From Betaproteobacteria bacterium UBA2592 (lineage in GTDB: Bacteria; Pseudomonadota; Gammaproteobacteria; Burkholderiales; Rhodocyclaceae): a stretch of DNA of 64,000 nt. Numbering within the stretch: the first letter of the stretch is position 1; every line of letters starts with the position of its first letter. Position numbers and translations under genes: made by a program. Shown one piece after another: positions 40,607 through 49,715 of this stretch. The stretch spans positions 22,617 through 86,616 of the forward strand of contig DDKS01000067.1 of assembly GCA_002340095.1 (NCBI GenBank), in the 5' to 3' direction. The notes beneath the pieces are model-generated. The model was not told the DNA's origin. It saw only the letters and a list, made by a program, of their open reading frames with translations, and made no database searches.

Positions 40607-43027
40607 TCAGTGGGTGATCACCCCTTTGGCTTCTGCCGTGGTTTCTGCCAGGGGGGCAATGGCTTCCTGGCCGTCCTCCCGCAGGGGTTCAGGCAGCCGC
40701 TCCAGGGCCTTTTCCAGCACCTGGTCAATCCACTTCACGGGCAGGATTTCGATGCGGTTCTTGATGTTGTCCGGAATATCCACCAGATCCTTGACGTTCT
40801 CTTCGGGAATCAGGGCCATTCTGAGACCGCCGCGCACGGCGGCCAGCAGCTTTTCCTTGAGGCCGCCGATGGCCAGGACCTCGCCACGCAGGGTGATTTC
40901 CCCGGTCATGCAGACGTCGCAGCGAACCGGAATGCCGGTGAAGGCCGAAACCAGGGCAGTCGTCATGGCAATGCCGGCGGATGGGCCATCCTTGGGGGTG
41001 GCGCCTTCGGGGACGTGGATATGGATGTCCAGCTTCTCGAAGGCATCCGGGCCGATGCCCAGGCGCTGGGCGCGGGCGCGCACCACGGACCGTGCTGCCT
41101 CGACGGATTCCTTCATCACGTCGCCCAGGGAGCCGGTGCGCAGGATGTTACCCTTGCCGGGCATGACGGCGCATTCGATGGTCAGCAGTTCCCCACCCAC
41201 TTCGGTCCAGGCCAGACCGGTGACCTGCCCCACCTGATTTTCCTTTTCCGCCATGCCGAAGCTGTAGCGCCGCACTCCCAGGAACTTTTCCAGATTCTTG
41301 GCGTTGACCACCACCTTGGCCTTGCGCCGGGTAAGCAGCAGCATCTTCACGACCTTGCGGCAGATTTTGGAAATCTCCCGGTCGAGGCTGCGCACCCCGG
41401 CTTCGCGGGTGTAGTAGCGGACAATGTCGACAATGGCGCTCTCGCTGACCGACAGTTCCGTGGCCTTGACGCCGTTGTTCTTCATCTGCTTGGGCAGCAG
41501 GTAGCGCATGGCGATGCTGACCTTCTCATCCTCCGTGTAGCCGGACAGACGGATCACCTCCATCCGGTCCAGCAAGGGCGCCGGGATATTGAGCGTGTTG
41601 GCCGTGGCCACGAACATCACGTCAGAAAGATCGAAGTCCACCTCCACGTAATGATCCTGGAAGGTATGGTTCTGTTCCGGATCCAGCACCTCCAGCAGGG
41701 CGGAGGAAGGGTCGCCACGGAAGTCCTGGCCCAGTTTATCCACCTCATCGAGCAGGAACAGGGGATTGCGCACCCCGGTCTTGGACAGGCTCTGGAGGAT
41801 CTTCCCGGGCATGGAGCCGATATAGGTCCGGCGGTGGCCGCGGATCTCGGCCTCGTCACGCACGCCGCCCAGGGCCATGCGCACGAACTTGCGGTTGGTG
41901 GCCTTGGCGATGGACTGGCCGAGGGAGGTCTTGCCCACCCCCGGCGGACCGACGAGGCAGAGGATGGGGGCTTTGACCTTGTCTACCCGCTGCTGCACGG
42001 CCAGATATTCGATGATGCGTTCCTTGACCTTTTCGAGGCCGAAATGGTCGGCATCCAGCACCTTCTCGGCTGCCTTGAGGTCTTTGCTGATGCGGGTCTT
42101 CTTTTTCCAGGGCAGTGCAATCAAAGTCTCGATGTAGTTGCGCACCACCGTAGCTTCGGCAGACATGGGAGACATGAGCCGCAGCTTCTTCAACTCGCCC
42201 TGAGCTTTGGCCAGGGCCTCCTTGCTCATCCCCGCTGCCTGGATTTTCTTCTCCAGCTCCTCCAGGTCGGCACCATCTTCGCCTTCGCCCAGTTCTTTCT
42301 GAATGGCCTTGACCTGTTCGTTCAGATAGTACTCGCGCTGACTCTTTTCCATCTGGCGCTTGACGCGGCCGCGGATACGCTTTTCCACCTGCAGAATGTC
42401 GATTTCGGTTTCGAGCTGGGAGAGCAGCCGCTCGATCCGGTCCCGGGGAGAAACCATCTCCAGGATTTCCTGCTTCTGCTCCAGCTTGAGGGGCAGGTGG
42501 GCGGCGATGGTGTCGGCCAGACGACCGGCATCCTCGATCCCGGCGATGGAAGTGAGGATCTCCGGCGGGATTTTTTTGTTGAGCTTTACATACTGGTCGA
42601 ACTGAGCCACCACGGCCCGGCGCATGGCCTCCAGCTCGTGGTCCTGTTCTCCCCCCTGGGGCAACAGGCTCGCCCGGGCGACAAAATGGGTCTCCTGGAC
42701 CTCCACCGCATCGACCCGGGCCCGTTGGCCACCTTCCACCAGTACTTTCACGGTGCCGTCGGGCAGCTTCAGCATCTGCAGCACCTGGGCCAGACAACCG
42801 ATGCGGTACAGGTCCTCAGGGCCAGGTTCGTCTTTGGTGGCGGATTTCTGGGCCACCAGCAGGATGGAGCGATCGGTTTCCATGGCCACTTCCAGAGCCC
42901 GGATGGATTTGGGGCGCCCGACAAACAGGGGAATGACCATGTGGGGGAAAACCACCACGTCGCGCAGGGGCAGCAAGGGAAGCTCGACCGTTTCCGGGAG
43001 CTGGGAGAAACTCATCGACATGTGCAT
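40607..43027 (-). CDS. lon: ATP-dependent Lon protease
   Basis: An 806-residue LonA. The N-terminal substrate domain starts LPETVELPLLPLRDVVVFPHM; the AAA+ domain has Walker A GPPGVGKTSL near residue 360; the protease domain has the Ser-Lys dyad in PKDGPSAGIAM (Ser near 679) and GGLKEKLLAA. It degrades misfolded and regulatory proteins in the cytoplasm. Three in-frame ATG codons (43027, 43021, 43015) are candidates; an AAGG lies near the first two. Between clpX and hupB, a standard stress-proteolysis order. Confidence 0.97.
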   Translation of the reverse strand: MHMSMSFSQLPETVELPLLPLRDVVVFPHMVIPLFVGRPKSIRALEVAMETDRSILLVAQKSATKDEPGPEDLYRIGCLAQVLQMLKLPDGTVKVLVEGGQRARVDAVEVQETHFVARASLLPQGGEQDHELEAMRRAVVAQFDQYVKLNKKIPPEILTSIAGIEDAGRLADTIAAHLPLKLEQKQEILEMVSPRDRIERLLSQLETEIDILQVEKRIRGRVKRQMEKSQREYYLNEQVKAIQKELGEGEDGADLEELEKKIQAAGMSKEALAKAQGELKKLRLMSPMSAEATVVRNYIETLIALPWKKKTRISKDLKAAEKVLDADHFGLEKVKERIIEYLAVQQRVDKVKAPILCLVGPPGVGKTSLGQSIAKATNRKFVRMALGGVRDEAEIRGHRRTYIGSMPGKILQSLSKTGVRNPLFLLDEVDKLGQDFRGDPSSALLEVLDPEQNHTFQDHYVEVDFDLSDVMFVATANTLNIPAPLLDRMEVIRLSGYTEDEKVSIAMRYLLPKQMKNNGVKATELSVSESAIVDIVRYYTREAGVRSLDREISKICRKVVKMLLLTRRKAKVVVNAKNLEKFLGVRRYSFGMAEKENQVGQVTGLAWTEVGGELLTIECAVMPGKGNILRTGSLGDVMKESVEAARSVVRARAQRLGIGPDAFEKLDIHIHVPEGATPKDGPSAGIAMTTALVSAFTGIPVRCDVCMTGEITLRGEVLAIGGLKEKLLAAVRGGLRMALIPEENVKDLVDIPDNIKNRIEILPVKWIDQVLEKALERLPEPLREDGQEAIAPLAETTAEAKGVITH

Positions 43028-43089
43028 GCCTTGAAAGGAAACATAGCCCCCAGATGGGGGCCGAATTGCGGGACTTCAAGGCACCCGGT

Positions 43090-44364
43090 TCAGTTGGAAC
43101 CGGACACCTTGGGCTGTTCAGCGTAGATCAGCAAGGGCTTGGCGTCGCCACTGACCATGCTTTCGTCGATCACCACCTTGGAGACATTCTCCATCCCCGG
43201 AAGTTCGTACATGGTATCGAGCAGCACATGCTCCAGGATGGAGCGCAGCCCCCGGGCGCCGGTCCTGCGCTCCAGAGCCTTCCGGGCGATGGCGGTCAGG
43301 GCGGCAGGACGCACCTCGAGATCCACGCCCTCCATGGAAAACAGCTTCTGGTACTGCTTGATCAGGGCATTCCTGGGTTCCACGAGGATCTGCACCAGGG
43401 CCGCTTCGTCGAGCTCCTGCAGGGTGGCCACCACCGGCAGACGACCGATCAGCTCGGGGATGAGGCCAAACTTGATCAGGTCCTCGGGTTCCACATCCTT
43501 GAGCAACTCCCCCGTTGCCTTGGCCATATCCTTGCTCTTGACACTGGCCCCGAAGCCGATGCCCCCCTTTTCGGAGCGGGCCTGGATGATCTTGTCGAGT
43601 CCGTCGAAGGCACCACCGCAGATAAACAGGATGTTGGTGGTGTCCACTTGGACGAAGTCCTGGTTGGGATGCTTGCGCCCGCCCTGGGGGGGAATCGAGG
43701 CGATGGTGCCCTCGATCAGCTTCAGCAGCGCCTGCTGCACCCCCTCACCGGATACATCGCGGGTAATGGAGGGGTTCTCGGAACGGCGGGAAATTTTGTC
43801 GATCTCGTCGATATAGACGATGCCCTGCTGCGCCTTTTCGATATCGTAGTCGCACTTCTGCAACAGCTTCTGGATGATGTTTTCCACATCCTCACCCACG
43901 TAACCGGCTTCCGTGAGGGTCGTGGCGTCCGCCATCACGAAGGGCACATTGAGCATGCGCGCCAGGGTCTGGGCCAGCAGGGTCTTGCCGGAGCCCGTGG
44001 GCCCGATAAGCAGGATGTTGCTCTTGGCCAGTTCCACATCATCGCTCTGGCGGCCCTTGTGGCGCAGCCGCTTGTAGTGGTTGTACACCGCCACGGCCAG
44101 GATGCGCTTGGCCTTGTCCTGGCCGATCACGTACTGATCGAGGATGCCGGCAATCTCCCGGGGCACGGGCAGGTCGGACATCTCGCCCCGGGCCTCTTCG
44201 GCGGGCAGTTCGTCCCGGATGATGTCGTTGCACAGCTCGATGCACTCATCGCAGATGAACACGGAAGGACCGGCGATGAGCTTCTTCACCTCATGCTGGC
44301 TCTTGCCGCAGAAAGAGCAATAAAGCAACTTCTCGCCACCGGCTTTCTTATCCTTGTCCGCCAT
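43090..44364 (-). CDS. clpX: ATP-dependent Clp protease ATPase subunit ClpX
   Basis: A 424-residue AAA+ unfoldase that feeds substrates to ClpP. The N-terminal zinc domain (CSFCGKSQHEV...CDECIELC), Walker A GPTGSGKTLLAQ, Walker B VYIDEIDKI, pore loop GYVGEDVENI and the ClpP-binding IGF-type loop (KGGIGFGASVK) are all visible. It lies 40 bp after clpP. A small GCCCCC/GGGGGC hairpin lies in the 62-bp gap to lon. Confidence 0.97.
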   Translation of the reverse strand: MADKDKKAGGEKLLYCSFCGKSQHEVKKLIAGPSVFICDECIELCNDIIRDELPAEEARGEMSDLPVPREIAGILDQYVIGQDKAKRILAVAVYNHYKRLRHKGRQSDDVELAKSNILLIGPTGSGKTLLAQTLARMLNVPFVMADATTLTEAGYVGEDVENIIQKLLQKCDYDIEKAQQGIVYIDEIDKISRRSENPSITRDVSGEGVQQALLKLIEGTIASIPPQGGRKHPNQDFVQVDTTNILFICGGAFDGLDKIIQARSEKGGIGFGASVKSKDMAKATGELLKDVEPEDLIKFGLIPELIGRLPVVATLQELDEAALVQILVEPRNALIKQYQKLFSMEGVDLEVRPAALTAIARKALERRTGARGLRSILEHVLLDTMYELPGMENVSKVVIDESMVSGDAKPLLIYAEQPKVSGSN

Positions 44365-44404
44365 CTTCAGATCTCCGCTGCAGGTTGGTCTTTACGGTAC
44401 GCCA

Positions 44405-45028
44405 TCAGGCCGCGTCGCGGCGGGCCAGCACCTTGTCGATCAGGCCGTACTCCACGGCCTCCTGGGCCGACAGGAAGTTGTCCCGGTCCGTATCCTTCTC
44501 GATGCGCTCGATGGGCTGGCCGGTGTGCTCGGACATGATCCGGTTCAGCCTCTCCCGGATGGACAGGATTTCCTTGGCATGGATGGCGATGTCGGAGGCC
44601 TGCCCCTGGAAGCCGCCCAGGGGCTGATGGATCATCACCCGGGAATTGGGCAGGGCAAAACGCTTGCCCTTGGCGCCGGCGCAGAGCAGGAAGGCGCCCA
44701 TCGAAGCCGCCTGGCCCATGCACAGGGTGGACACGTCCGGCTTGATGAACTGCATGGTGTCGTAGATGGACATACCCGCCGTGACGGAGCCGCCGGGGGA
44801 ATTGATGTAGAAGTAGATGTCCTTGTCGGGATTCTCCGCTTCCAGGAACAACAGCTGGGCCACCACCAGATTGGCGGAAGCATCGTTCACCGGTCCCACC
44901 AGGAAGACGACGCGCTCCTTGAGCAGGCGGGAATAAATGTCGTAAGCGCGCTCACCCCGGCCGCTCTGTTCCACCACCATGGGCACCAGGCCCAGAGCCT
45001 GGGGATCCCAGTCGCTTTTGTGTTCCAT
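44405..45028 (-). CDS. clpP: ATP-dependent Clp protease proteolytic subunit
   Basis: A 207-residue serine peptidase forming the ClpP double heptamer. The catalytic Ser is in GQAASMGAFLL, the His in SRVMIHQPLGG and the Asp in the RDNFLSAQEAVEYGLID region; NSPGGSVTAGMSIYDTM is typical. The ATG at 45028 gives MEHKSDWDPQALGLVP, a short N-terminal extension that would be processed. Between tig and clpX, the usual order. Confidence 0.97.
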   Translation of the reverse strand: MEHKSDWDPQALGLVPMVVEQSGRGERAYDIYSRLLKERVVFLVGPVNDASANLVVAQLLFLEAENPDKDIYFYINSPGGSVTAGMSIYDTMQFIKPDVSTLCMGQAASMGAFLLCAGAKGKRFALPNSRVMIHQPLGGFQGQASDIAIHAKEILSIRERLNRIMSEHTGQPIERIEKDTDRDNFLSAQEAVEYGLIDKVLARRDAA

Positions 45029-45185
45029 ATTCACCTCGGTCTCCAATGACTGGGGTGCTCCCGGAAACACCCCGGGAGCACCCTGGAAAGTAACGAGGCC
45101 CGCAAGCCCCGGTTGCAGCGACAGACGCCGTGGTCGGAAGCCAGCCAGACCCGGTGCGACGCCTGTCGCGTTCGCGACAATCCGC

Positions 45186-46493
45186 TCAGACCTGCTTCTG
45201 GCCCATCAGCTCGTCGAAAGTGGTAGGCACATCCACCACCTTGACCCGGGCCAGCACCCAGTCGACCACGTTGTTCTCGACGGCGATGGCTTCCACTTCC
45301 GCCAGACGCTGGGGTTGAGCATAGTACCAGTTCACCACTTCAGCCGGATTCTCGTAGGTCTGAGCCGCTTCTTCCACCAGGGCCTTGACCTGCTCGGGCT
45401 TGGCCTGGAGCTTCTCGGTCTGAACCACTTCAGCAAGAATCAGACCAAGGGTGACGCGGCGCTTGGCCTGGTCGGCGAACCACTCGGGCTGGATGGGGAA
45501 GTCCTTGGCCTTCATGCCGCGCTGCTCCATGTCCTGACGGGCGGACTGGATCAGGCGCTGCACTTCCATCTCCACCAGGGCGTTGGGCACGGGAATGGGA
45601 TTGGCAGCCAGCAACACCTCCATCACCTGGTCCTTGAGGCGAGCCTCGATGCGCTTTTTCACCTCGCGCTTGAGGTTACCTTCGATCTCGGCGCGCATCT
45701 TGGCAATGTCGCCGTCCTCGATGCCCAGGGTGCGGGCGAAATCGGCATCGACTTCCGGCAGGACGGGAGCCATCACCTGCTTGGCGGTGATTTCGAACTG
45801 CACGGTCTGGCCGGCCAGATCCTTGGCGAAGTAGTCAGCCGGGAAAGTCATTTCGAAGGTCTTGGACTCACCGGCCTTCATGCCTTCCACGGCGGCCTCG
45901 AACTCGGGCAGCATCATGCCCTGGCCCAGGACGAAGGGGTAATCGCTGGCCTGGCCACCCTGGAAGGGCTCGCCATCCTTCTTGCCCAGGAAGTCGATCA
46001 CGACACGGTCTTCCTTGGCGGCGCCGCGCTCGGTGGCGCTGTAACGCACCCGCTGCTTGCGCAGGATTTCCAGGGTCTTATCCACTTCGGCCGCACCCAC
46101 CTCCAGGACGGGGCGCTCGATGCTGGAAGCGGAAAGGTCGCCCAGGGCGAATTCGGGATAAACCTCGCAAACCGCCACGAATTCCAGATGGGTGGTGCTG
46201 TCGGTTTCCTTGGGTTCGATGCGGGGATACCCGGCCACCCGCAGCTTGCTCTCCATGGCGGCCTTGCCGAAGGCTTCCTGCAGGGCTTCGTTCAGGGCTT
46301 CATGATGGGCCTCGGCGCCGTACTGCTGCTTCACCATGGCAAAGGGCACCTTACCAGGACGAAAGCCGGGCATCTTCAGCGTGCGGCCGATGCGCTTGAG
46401 GCGCTGTTCAACAGCGCTCTTCAGGGCGTCAACCGCGACGGAAAGATCCAGGCGGCGTTCCAGGGGGTTGGTGTTTTCGGTGGTGGTTTCCAT
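45186..46493 (-). CDS. tig: trigger factor
   Basis: A 435-residue ribosome-associated chaperone and peptidyl-prolyl isomerase. The ribosome-binding signature appears as MPGFRPGKVPFAMVKQQYG near residue 40; the FKBP domain includes GAAKEDRVVIDFLGKKDGEPFQGG (core VVIDFLGKKDG) and a helical C-terminal arm follows. Full length for the family. It lies 100 bp downstream of tRNA-Leu and 157 bp upstream of clpP. Confidence 0.97.
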   Translation of the reverse strand: METTTENTNPLERRLDLSVAVDALKSAVEQRLKRIGRTLKMPGFRPGKVPFAMVKQQYGAEAHHEALNEALQEAFGKAAMESKLRVAGYPRIEPKETDSTTHLEFVAVCEVYPEFALGDLSASSIERPVLEVGAAEVDKTLEILRKQRVRYSATERGAAKEDRVVIDFLGKKDGEPFQGGQASDYPFVLGQGMMLPEFEAAVEGMKAGESKTFEMTFPADYFAKDLAGQTVQFEITAKQVMAPVLPEVDADFARTLGIEDGDIAKMRAEIEGNLKREVKKRIEARLKDQVMEVLLAANPIPVPNALVEMEVQRLIQSARQDMEQRGMKAKDFPIQPEWFADQAKRRVTLGLILAEVVQTEKLQAKPEQVKALVEEAAQTYENPAEVVNWYYAQPQRLAEVEAIAVENNVVDWVLARVKVVDVPTTFDELMGQKQV

Positions 46494-46593
46494 GAAGTTT
46501 CCTCAGAAGCGGCTTGCCAGCCCGAAAGAATCACGGGACCCGGCGGCGTTAAAGACAATGCTGCGAATGGTAAGGGAATATCCGTTCAATCCG

Positions 46594-46678
46594 TGGTGCG
46601 CGAGGAGGGACTCGAACCCTCACACCTTGCGGCGCTGGAACCTAAATCCAGTGCGTCTACCAATTCCGCCACCCGCGC
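46594..46678 (-). tRNA. tRNA-Leu (UAG)
   Basis: An 85-nt class II tRNA with encoded CCA on the minus strand. The acceptor begins GCGCGGGTGGCGGAATTGG; the anticodon stem CTGGA/TCCAG encloses TTTAGGT, giving TAG. A variable arm (CGCCGCAAGGTG) and TTCGAGT T-loop confirm leucine identity. Just upstream of tig. Confidence 0.96.
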
Positions 46679-46769
46679 TCAAAGCCCGCCATTCTAACCG
46701 AGAACTCCGTATACTGTCAGACTGCCTGCTGGTCATCCCCGCCCTTCGCCCCTGTCCTGCCTCCCGCCC

Positions 46770-47579
46770 ATGCCGGTCGATCATTACGAGAACTTTCCCG
46801 TTGCCTCCTTGCTGCTGCCGCGAACCCTGCGCCAGCCCGTCGAAGTCATCTACCGCTTCGCCCGCAGTGCCGACGATCTGGCCGACGAAGGGGACACCCC
46901 GTCCTGGGAACGCTTGCAACGCCTGGCCGCCTACCAGGAAAACCTGGACCGGATCGAAGCCGGCACCCCGCCGGATGACCCGCTGTTCCAGGAACTGGCC
47001 CGGGTCATCGCGGCCTACCGGCTGCCCGTACAGCTCTTCCGGGACCTGCTCGACGCCTTCACCCAGGATGTGACCCAAACCCGCTACGCCGACTACCCGG
47101 AACTGCTGGATTACTGCCGCCGCTCCGCCAATCCGGTGGGACGCCTGCTGCTGCATCTGTTCGGCCGCACCGGACCGGAACAGCTTGAACAGTCCGACTG
47201 CATCTGCTCTGCTTTGCAACTCGTCAATTTCTGGCAGGACGTGGCCATCGACTGGCAGAAAGGCCGCATCTACCTGCCCCTGGAGGACCTGGAGCGCTTC
47301 GGCGTCGGCCCCGCCGACATCGCCGCCGGCAAGGCCCATGCGGGCTGGCGCCGGCTGCTGCAGTTCCAGGTGGACCGGACCCGGGCCCTGATGCTCGCAG
47401 GCGCGCCCCTGGTGCACCACCTGCCCGGCCGGCTGGGCTGGGAAATCCGCTTCACGGTCCAGGGTGGGCTACGCATCCTCGAACGCATCGAGCAAGCCGG
47501 TCACGACGTGTTCCGGCAGCGCCCGGTCCTGGGGTTGCGGGACTGGCTCGCCATCGCCCGTCGTTCCCTTACAATGTGA
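46770..47579 (+). CDS. hpnC: squalene synthase HpnC (hydroxysqualene synthase)
   Basis: A 269-residue trans-prenyltransferase of the hopanoid pathway. In the HpnCDE route HpnD makes presqualene diphosphate from farnesyl diphosphate, HpnC converts it to hydroxysqualene and HpnE reduces this to squalene. Aspartate-rich motifs RSADDLADEGD and WQDVAIDWQKGR, and the start DHYENFPVASLLLP, match HpnC. It is the first gene of an hpnC-hpnD-hpnE set; the next gene starts just after its stop. No later hopanoid genes (shc, hpnH) are visible. Confidence 0.93.
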   Translation: MPVDHYENFPVASLLLPRTLRQPVEVIYRFARSADDLADEGDTPSWERLQRLAAYQENLDRIEAGTPPDDPLFQELARVIAAYRLPVQLFRDLLDAFTQDVTQTRYADYPELLDYCRRSANPVGRLLLHLFGRTGPEQLEQSDCICSALQLVNFWQDVAIDWQKGRIYLPLEDLERFGVGPADIAAGKAHAGWRRLLQFQVDRTRALMLAGAPLVHHLPGRLGWEIRFTVQGGLRILERIEQAGHDVFRQRPVLGLRDWLAIARRSLTM

Positions 47580-47602
47580 CGCCCCCGAACCGGCCGAACC
47601 TC

Positions 47603-48436
47603 ATGACACCCGACGATTACTGCCAGCAGAAGGCTGCCGCCAGCGGCTCCTCCTTCTACTACAGCTTCCTGTTCCTGCCCCCCGATCGACGCCGCGCCAT
47701 CATGGCCCTGTACGCCTTCTGCCGGGAGGTGGACGACGTGGTGGACGAGTGCCAGGACCCGGCCCTGGCCTCCACCAAGCTGGCCTGGTGGCGCCAGGAG
47801 GTGGACCGGGTCGCCGGCGGCCAGCCCCAGCATCCGGTGGGTCAGGCCCTGCAGGCAGCCGGCAAGTCGTTCAACCTGCCCGCCGAACAACTACTGGAAA
47901 TCATCGACGGCATGGAGATGGACCTGCAACAGGCCCGCTACCTGGACTTCAAGGGGCTCTCCCTGTACTGCTACCGGGTCGCCAGTGTCGTCGGACTGCT
48001 GGCCGCCGAGATCTTCGGCTTCCAGGACCGCCAGACCCTCAGGTACGCCCACGACCTGGGCATGGCCTTCCAGCTCACCAACATCATCCGCGACATCGGC
48101 GAGGACGCCCGCCGCGGCCGCATCTACATCCCCATGGATGAGCTCAAGCAGTTCCACGTCCCCGCCGCCGACATCCTCAACGGCCGCTACTCGGACAATT
48201 TCACCGCCCTGATGCAGTTCCAGATGGAGCGGGCCGAACGCTACTATGACCAGGCCCTGGCCCAGTTGCCCGCCATCGACCGGAAATCCCAGCGCCCGGG
48301 GCTGATCATGGCTGCCATTTACCGCACCCTGCTCCGGGAAATCAAGGCGGAAAACTACCAGGTGCTGCACCAGCGCATCGCCCTCACCCCGGTGCGTAAG
48401 CTCTGGATCGCCTGGAAAACCTGGGCCTTCGCCTGA
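47603..48436 (+). CDS. hpnD: presqualene diphosphate synthase HpnD
   Basis: A 277-residue prenyl synthase that condenses two farnesyl diphosphates. Motifs FCREVDDVVDECQD and NIIRDIGEDARRGRIYIP carry the metal-binding aspartates, and YCQQKAAASGSSFYYSFLFLP is the family start. The ATG at 47603 is preferred; a GTG at 47576 overlaps the hpnC stop and could be used for coupled translation. Its stop lies 7 bp before hpnE. Confidence 0.93.
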   Translation: MTPDDYCQQKAAASGSSFYYSFLFLPPDRRRAIMALYAFCREVDDVVDECQDPALASTKLAWWRQEVDRVAGGQPQHPVGQALQAAGKSFNLPAEQLLEIIDGMEMDLQQARYLDFKGLSLYCYRVASVVGLLAAEIFGFQDRQTLRYAHDLGMAFQLTNIIRDIGEDARRGRIYIPMDELKQFHVPAADILNGRYSDNFTALMQFQMERAERYYDQALAQLPAIDRKSQRPGLIMAAIYRTLLREIKAENYQVLHQRIALTPVRKLWIAWKTWAFA

Positions 48437-48443
48437 ACCGGCC

Positions 48444-49706
48444 ATGCGCGTCGCCGTCATCGGAGGAGGCTGGGCCGGCATCGCCGCCGCCGTGGAGCTG
48501 GTGGACCGGGGCGCCGCCGTCACCCTGATCGAGGCGGGCCGCCGGCTGGGCGGCCGGGCCCGCCAGGCCGACACCCCGGAAGGCGACCTGGACAACGGCC
48601 AGCACTTGCTGCTGGGTGCCTACACGGACTGCCTCGCCCTGATGCGCCGGGTAGTGGCCAGACCGGAGGAAAAGCTCCAGCGCCTGCCGCTGCGCCTCCA
48701 GGACAACCGGGGCTTCTGCCTCGCCCTGCCCCGCCTGCCCGCCCCCCTGAACCTGGCCTGGGGCCTGCTTGCGGCCCGGGGCGCGGGCGCCGGAGAAAAG
48801 CTGCGCACCGCCCTGTGGATGCAGGGGCTCAAGCAGCGCCGCTTCCGCCTCGACCACGAAACCAGCGTCAGCGCCTGGCTCGACGCCGCCGGCCAGACCG
48901 GAGCCTTGCGCCGCCACCTCTGGGAACCCCTCTGCCTCGCCGCCCTCAACACCCCGCCGCAACGGGCTTCGGCCCAGGTGTTCGCCCACGTGCTGCGGGA
49001 CAGCTTGGGCAGCGCCGCCCCCGGCGCCACCGACCTGCTTTTCCCCCGGGGCACCCTCTCCGACCTGCTGCCGGACCCGGCCACCACCTGGCTGGCCAGC
49101 CGAGGTGCCACCCTGCACACCAGCCGGCGGGTCAGGCACCTGGAACCCGGCCCCACCGGCGGCTGGCGGGTCGATACGGAACATTTCGACCGGGTGATCG
49201 TCGCCGTCGCCCCCCAGCATCTGCCCGGCCTGCTGGGAGAGCGGGCACAGGCCCTGGGGCCGCTCCCGGAGCAATTCGAGCCCATCGGCACCGTCTATTT
49301 CCGCTACCCGCCCCAGGTCGGCCTTCCCTTCCCCCTCCTGGGGCTACAGGGCGGGCTGGGGCAGTGGCTGGTGGACCGGGGCCGCGGCGTGCTGGCGGTG
49401 AGCCTCTCCGCCCACGGGGACTGGGAAGCCCTGCCCGATCCCGAACTGGCCCGGGCCCTGCACGCAGAAATCGTCGCCCTGATCGGCCCCCGGCCGCTGC
49501 CCCCCTGGCAGGTGATCCGGGAAAAACGCGCCACCTTCGCCTGCACGCCGGGCCTGCCCCGCTGCCCCCAGGCCACTGCCCTGCCCGACCTCTGGCTGGC
49601 GGGCGACCACTGCTGGGCCGATTACCCGGCCACCCTGGAAGGTGCGGTGCGCAGCGGGCTGGCCGCCGCCCGCCTGTGCTGCGCCGGTACTCCAGCCGCC
49701 TCCTGA
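48444..49706 (+). CDS. hpnE: hydroxysqualene dehydroxylase HpnE
   Basis: A 420-residue FAD-dependent amine-oxidase-like enzyme that reduces hydroxysqualene to squalene. The Rossmann motif VAVIGGGWAGIAAAVELVDRG is at the N-terminus, followed by LGGRARQ, and the C-terminal FAD segment LWLAGDHCWADYPATLEGAV (core LAGDHCWADYPATLEG) is typical. Membrane-associated in other organisms. Third and last gene of the squalene set; 9 bp before the methyltransferase gene. Confidence 0.93.
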   Translation: MRVAVIGGGWAGIAAAVELVDRGAAVTLIEAGRRLGGRARQADTPEGDLDNGQHLLLGAYTDCLALMRRVVARPEEKLQRLPLRLQDNRGFCLALPRLPAPLNLAWGLLAARGAGAGEKLRTALWMQGLKQRRFRLDHETSVSAWLDAAGQTGALRRHLWEPLCLAALNTPPQRASAQVFAHVLRDSLGSAAPGATDLLFPRGTLSDLLPDPATTWLASRGATLHTSRRVRHLEPGPTGGWRVDTEHFDRVIVAVAPQHLPGLLGERAQALGPLPEQFEPIGTVYFRYPPQVGLPFPLLGLQGGLGQWLVDRGRGVLAVSLSAHGDWEALPDPELARALHAEIVALIGPRPLPPWQVIREKRATFACTPGLPRCPQATALPDLWLAGDHCWADYPATLEGAVRSGLAAARLCCAGTPAAS

Positions 49707-49715
49707 CCGCTCCAT

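Noticed and set aside
43046..43061. A GCCCCC/GGGGGC hairpin between clpX and lon as a terminator
   Set aside because: It is short and lacks a T-tract, and clpX-lon cotranscription is common.
40610..43126. A long + strand open frame over lon
   Set aside because: It is an antisense shadow of a certain gene.
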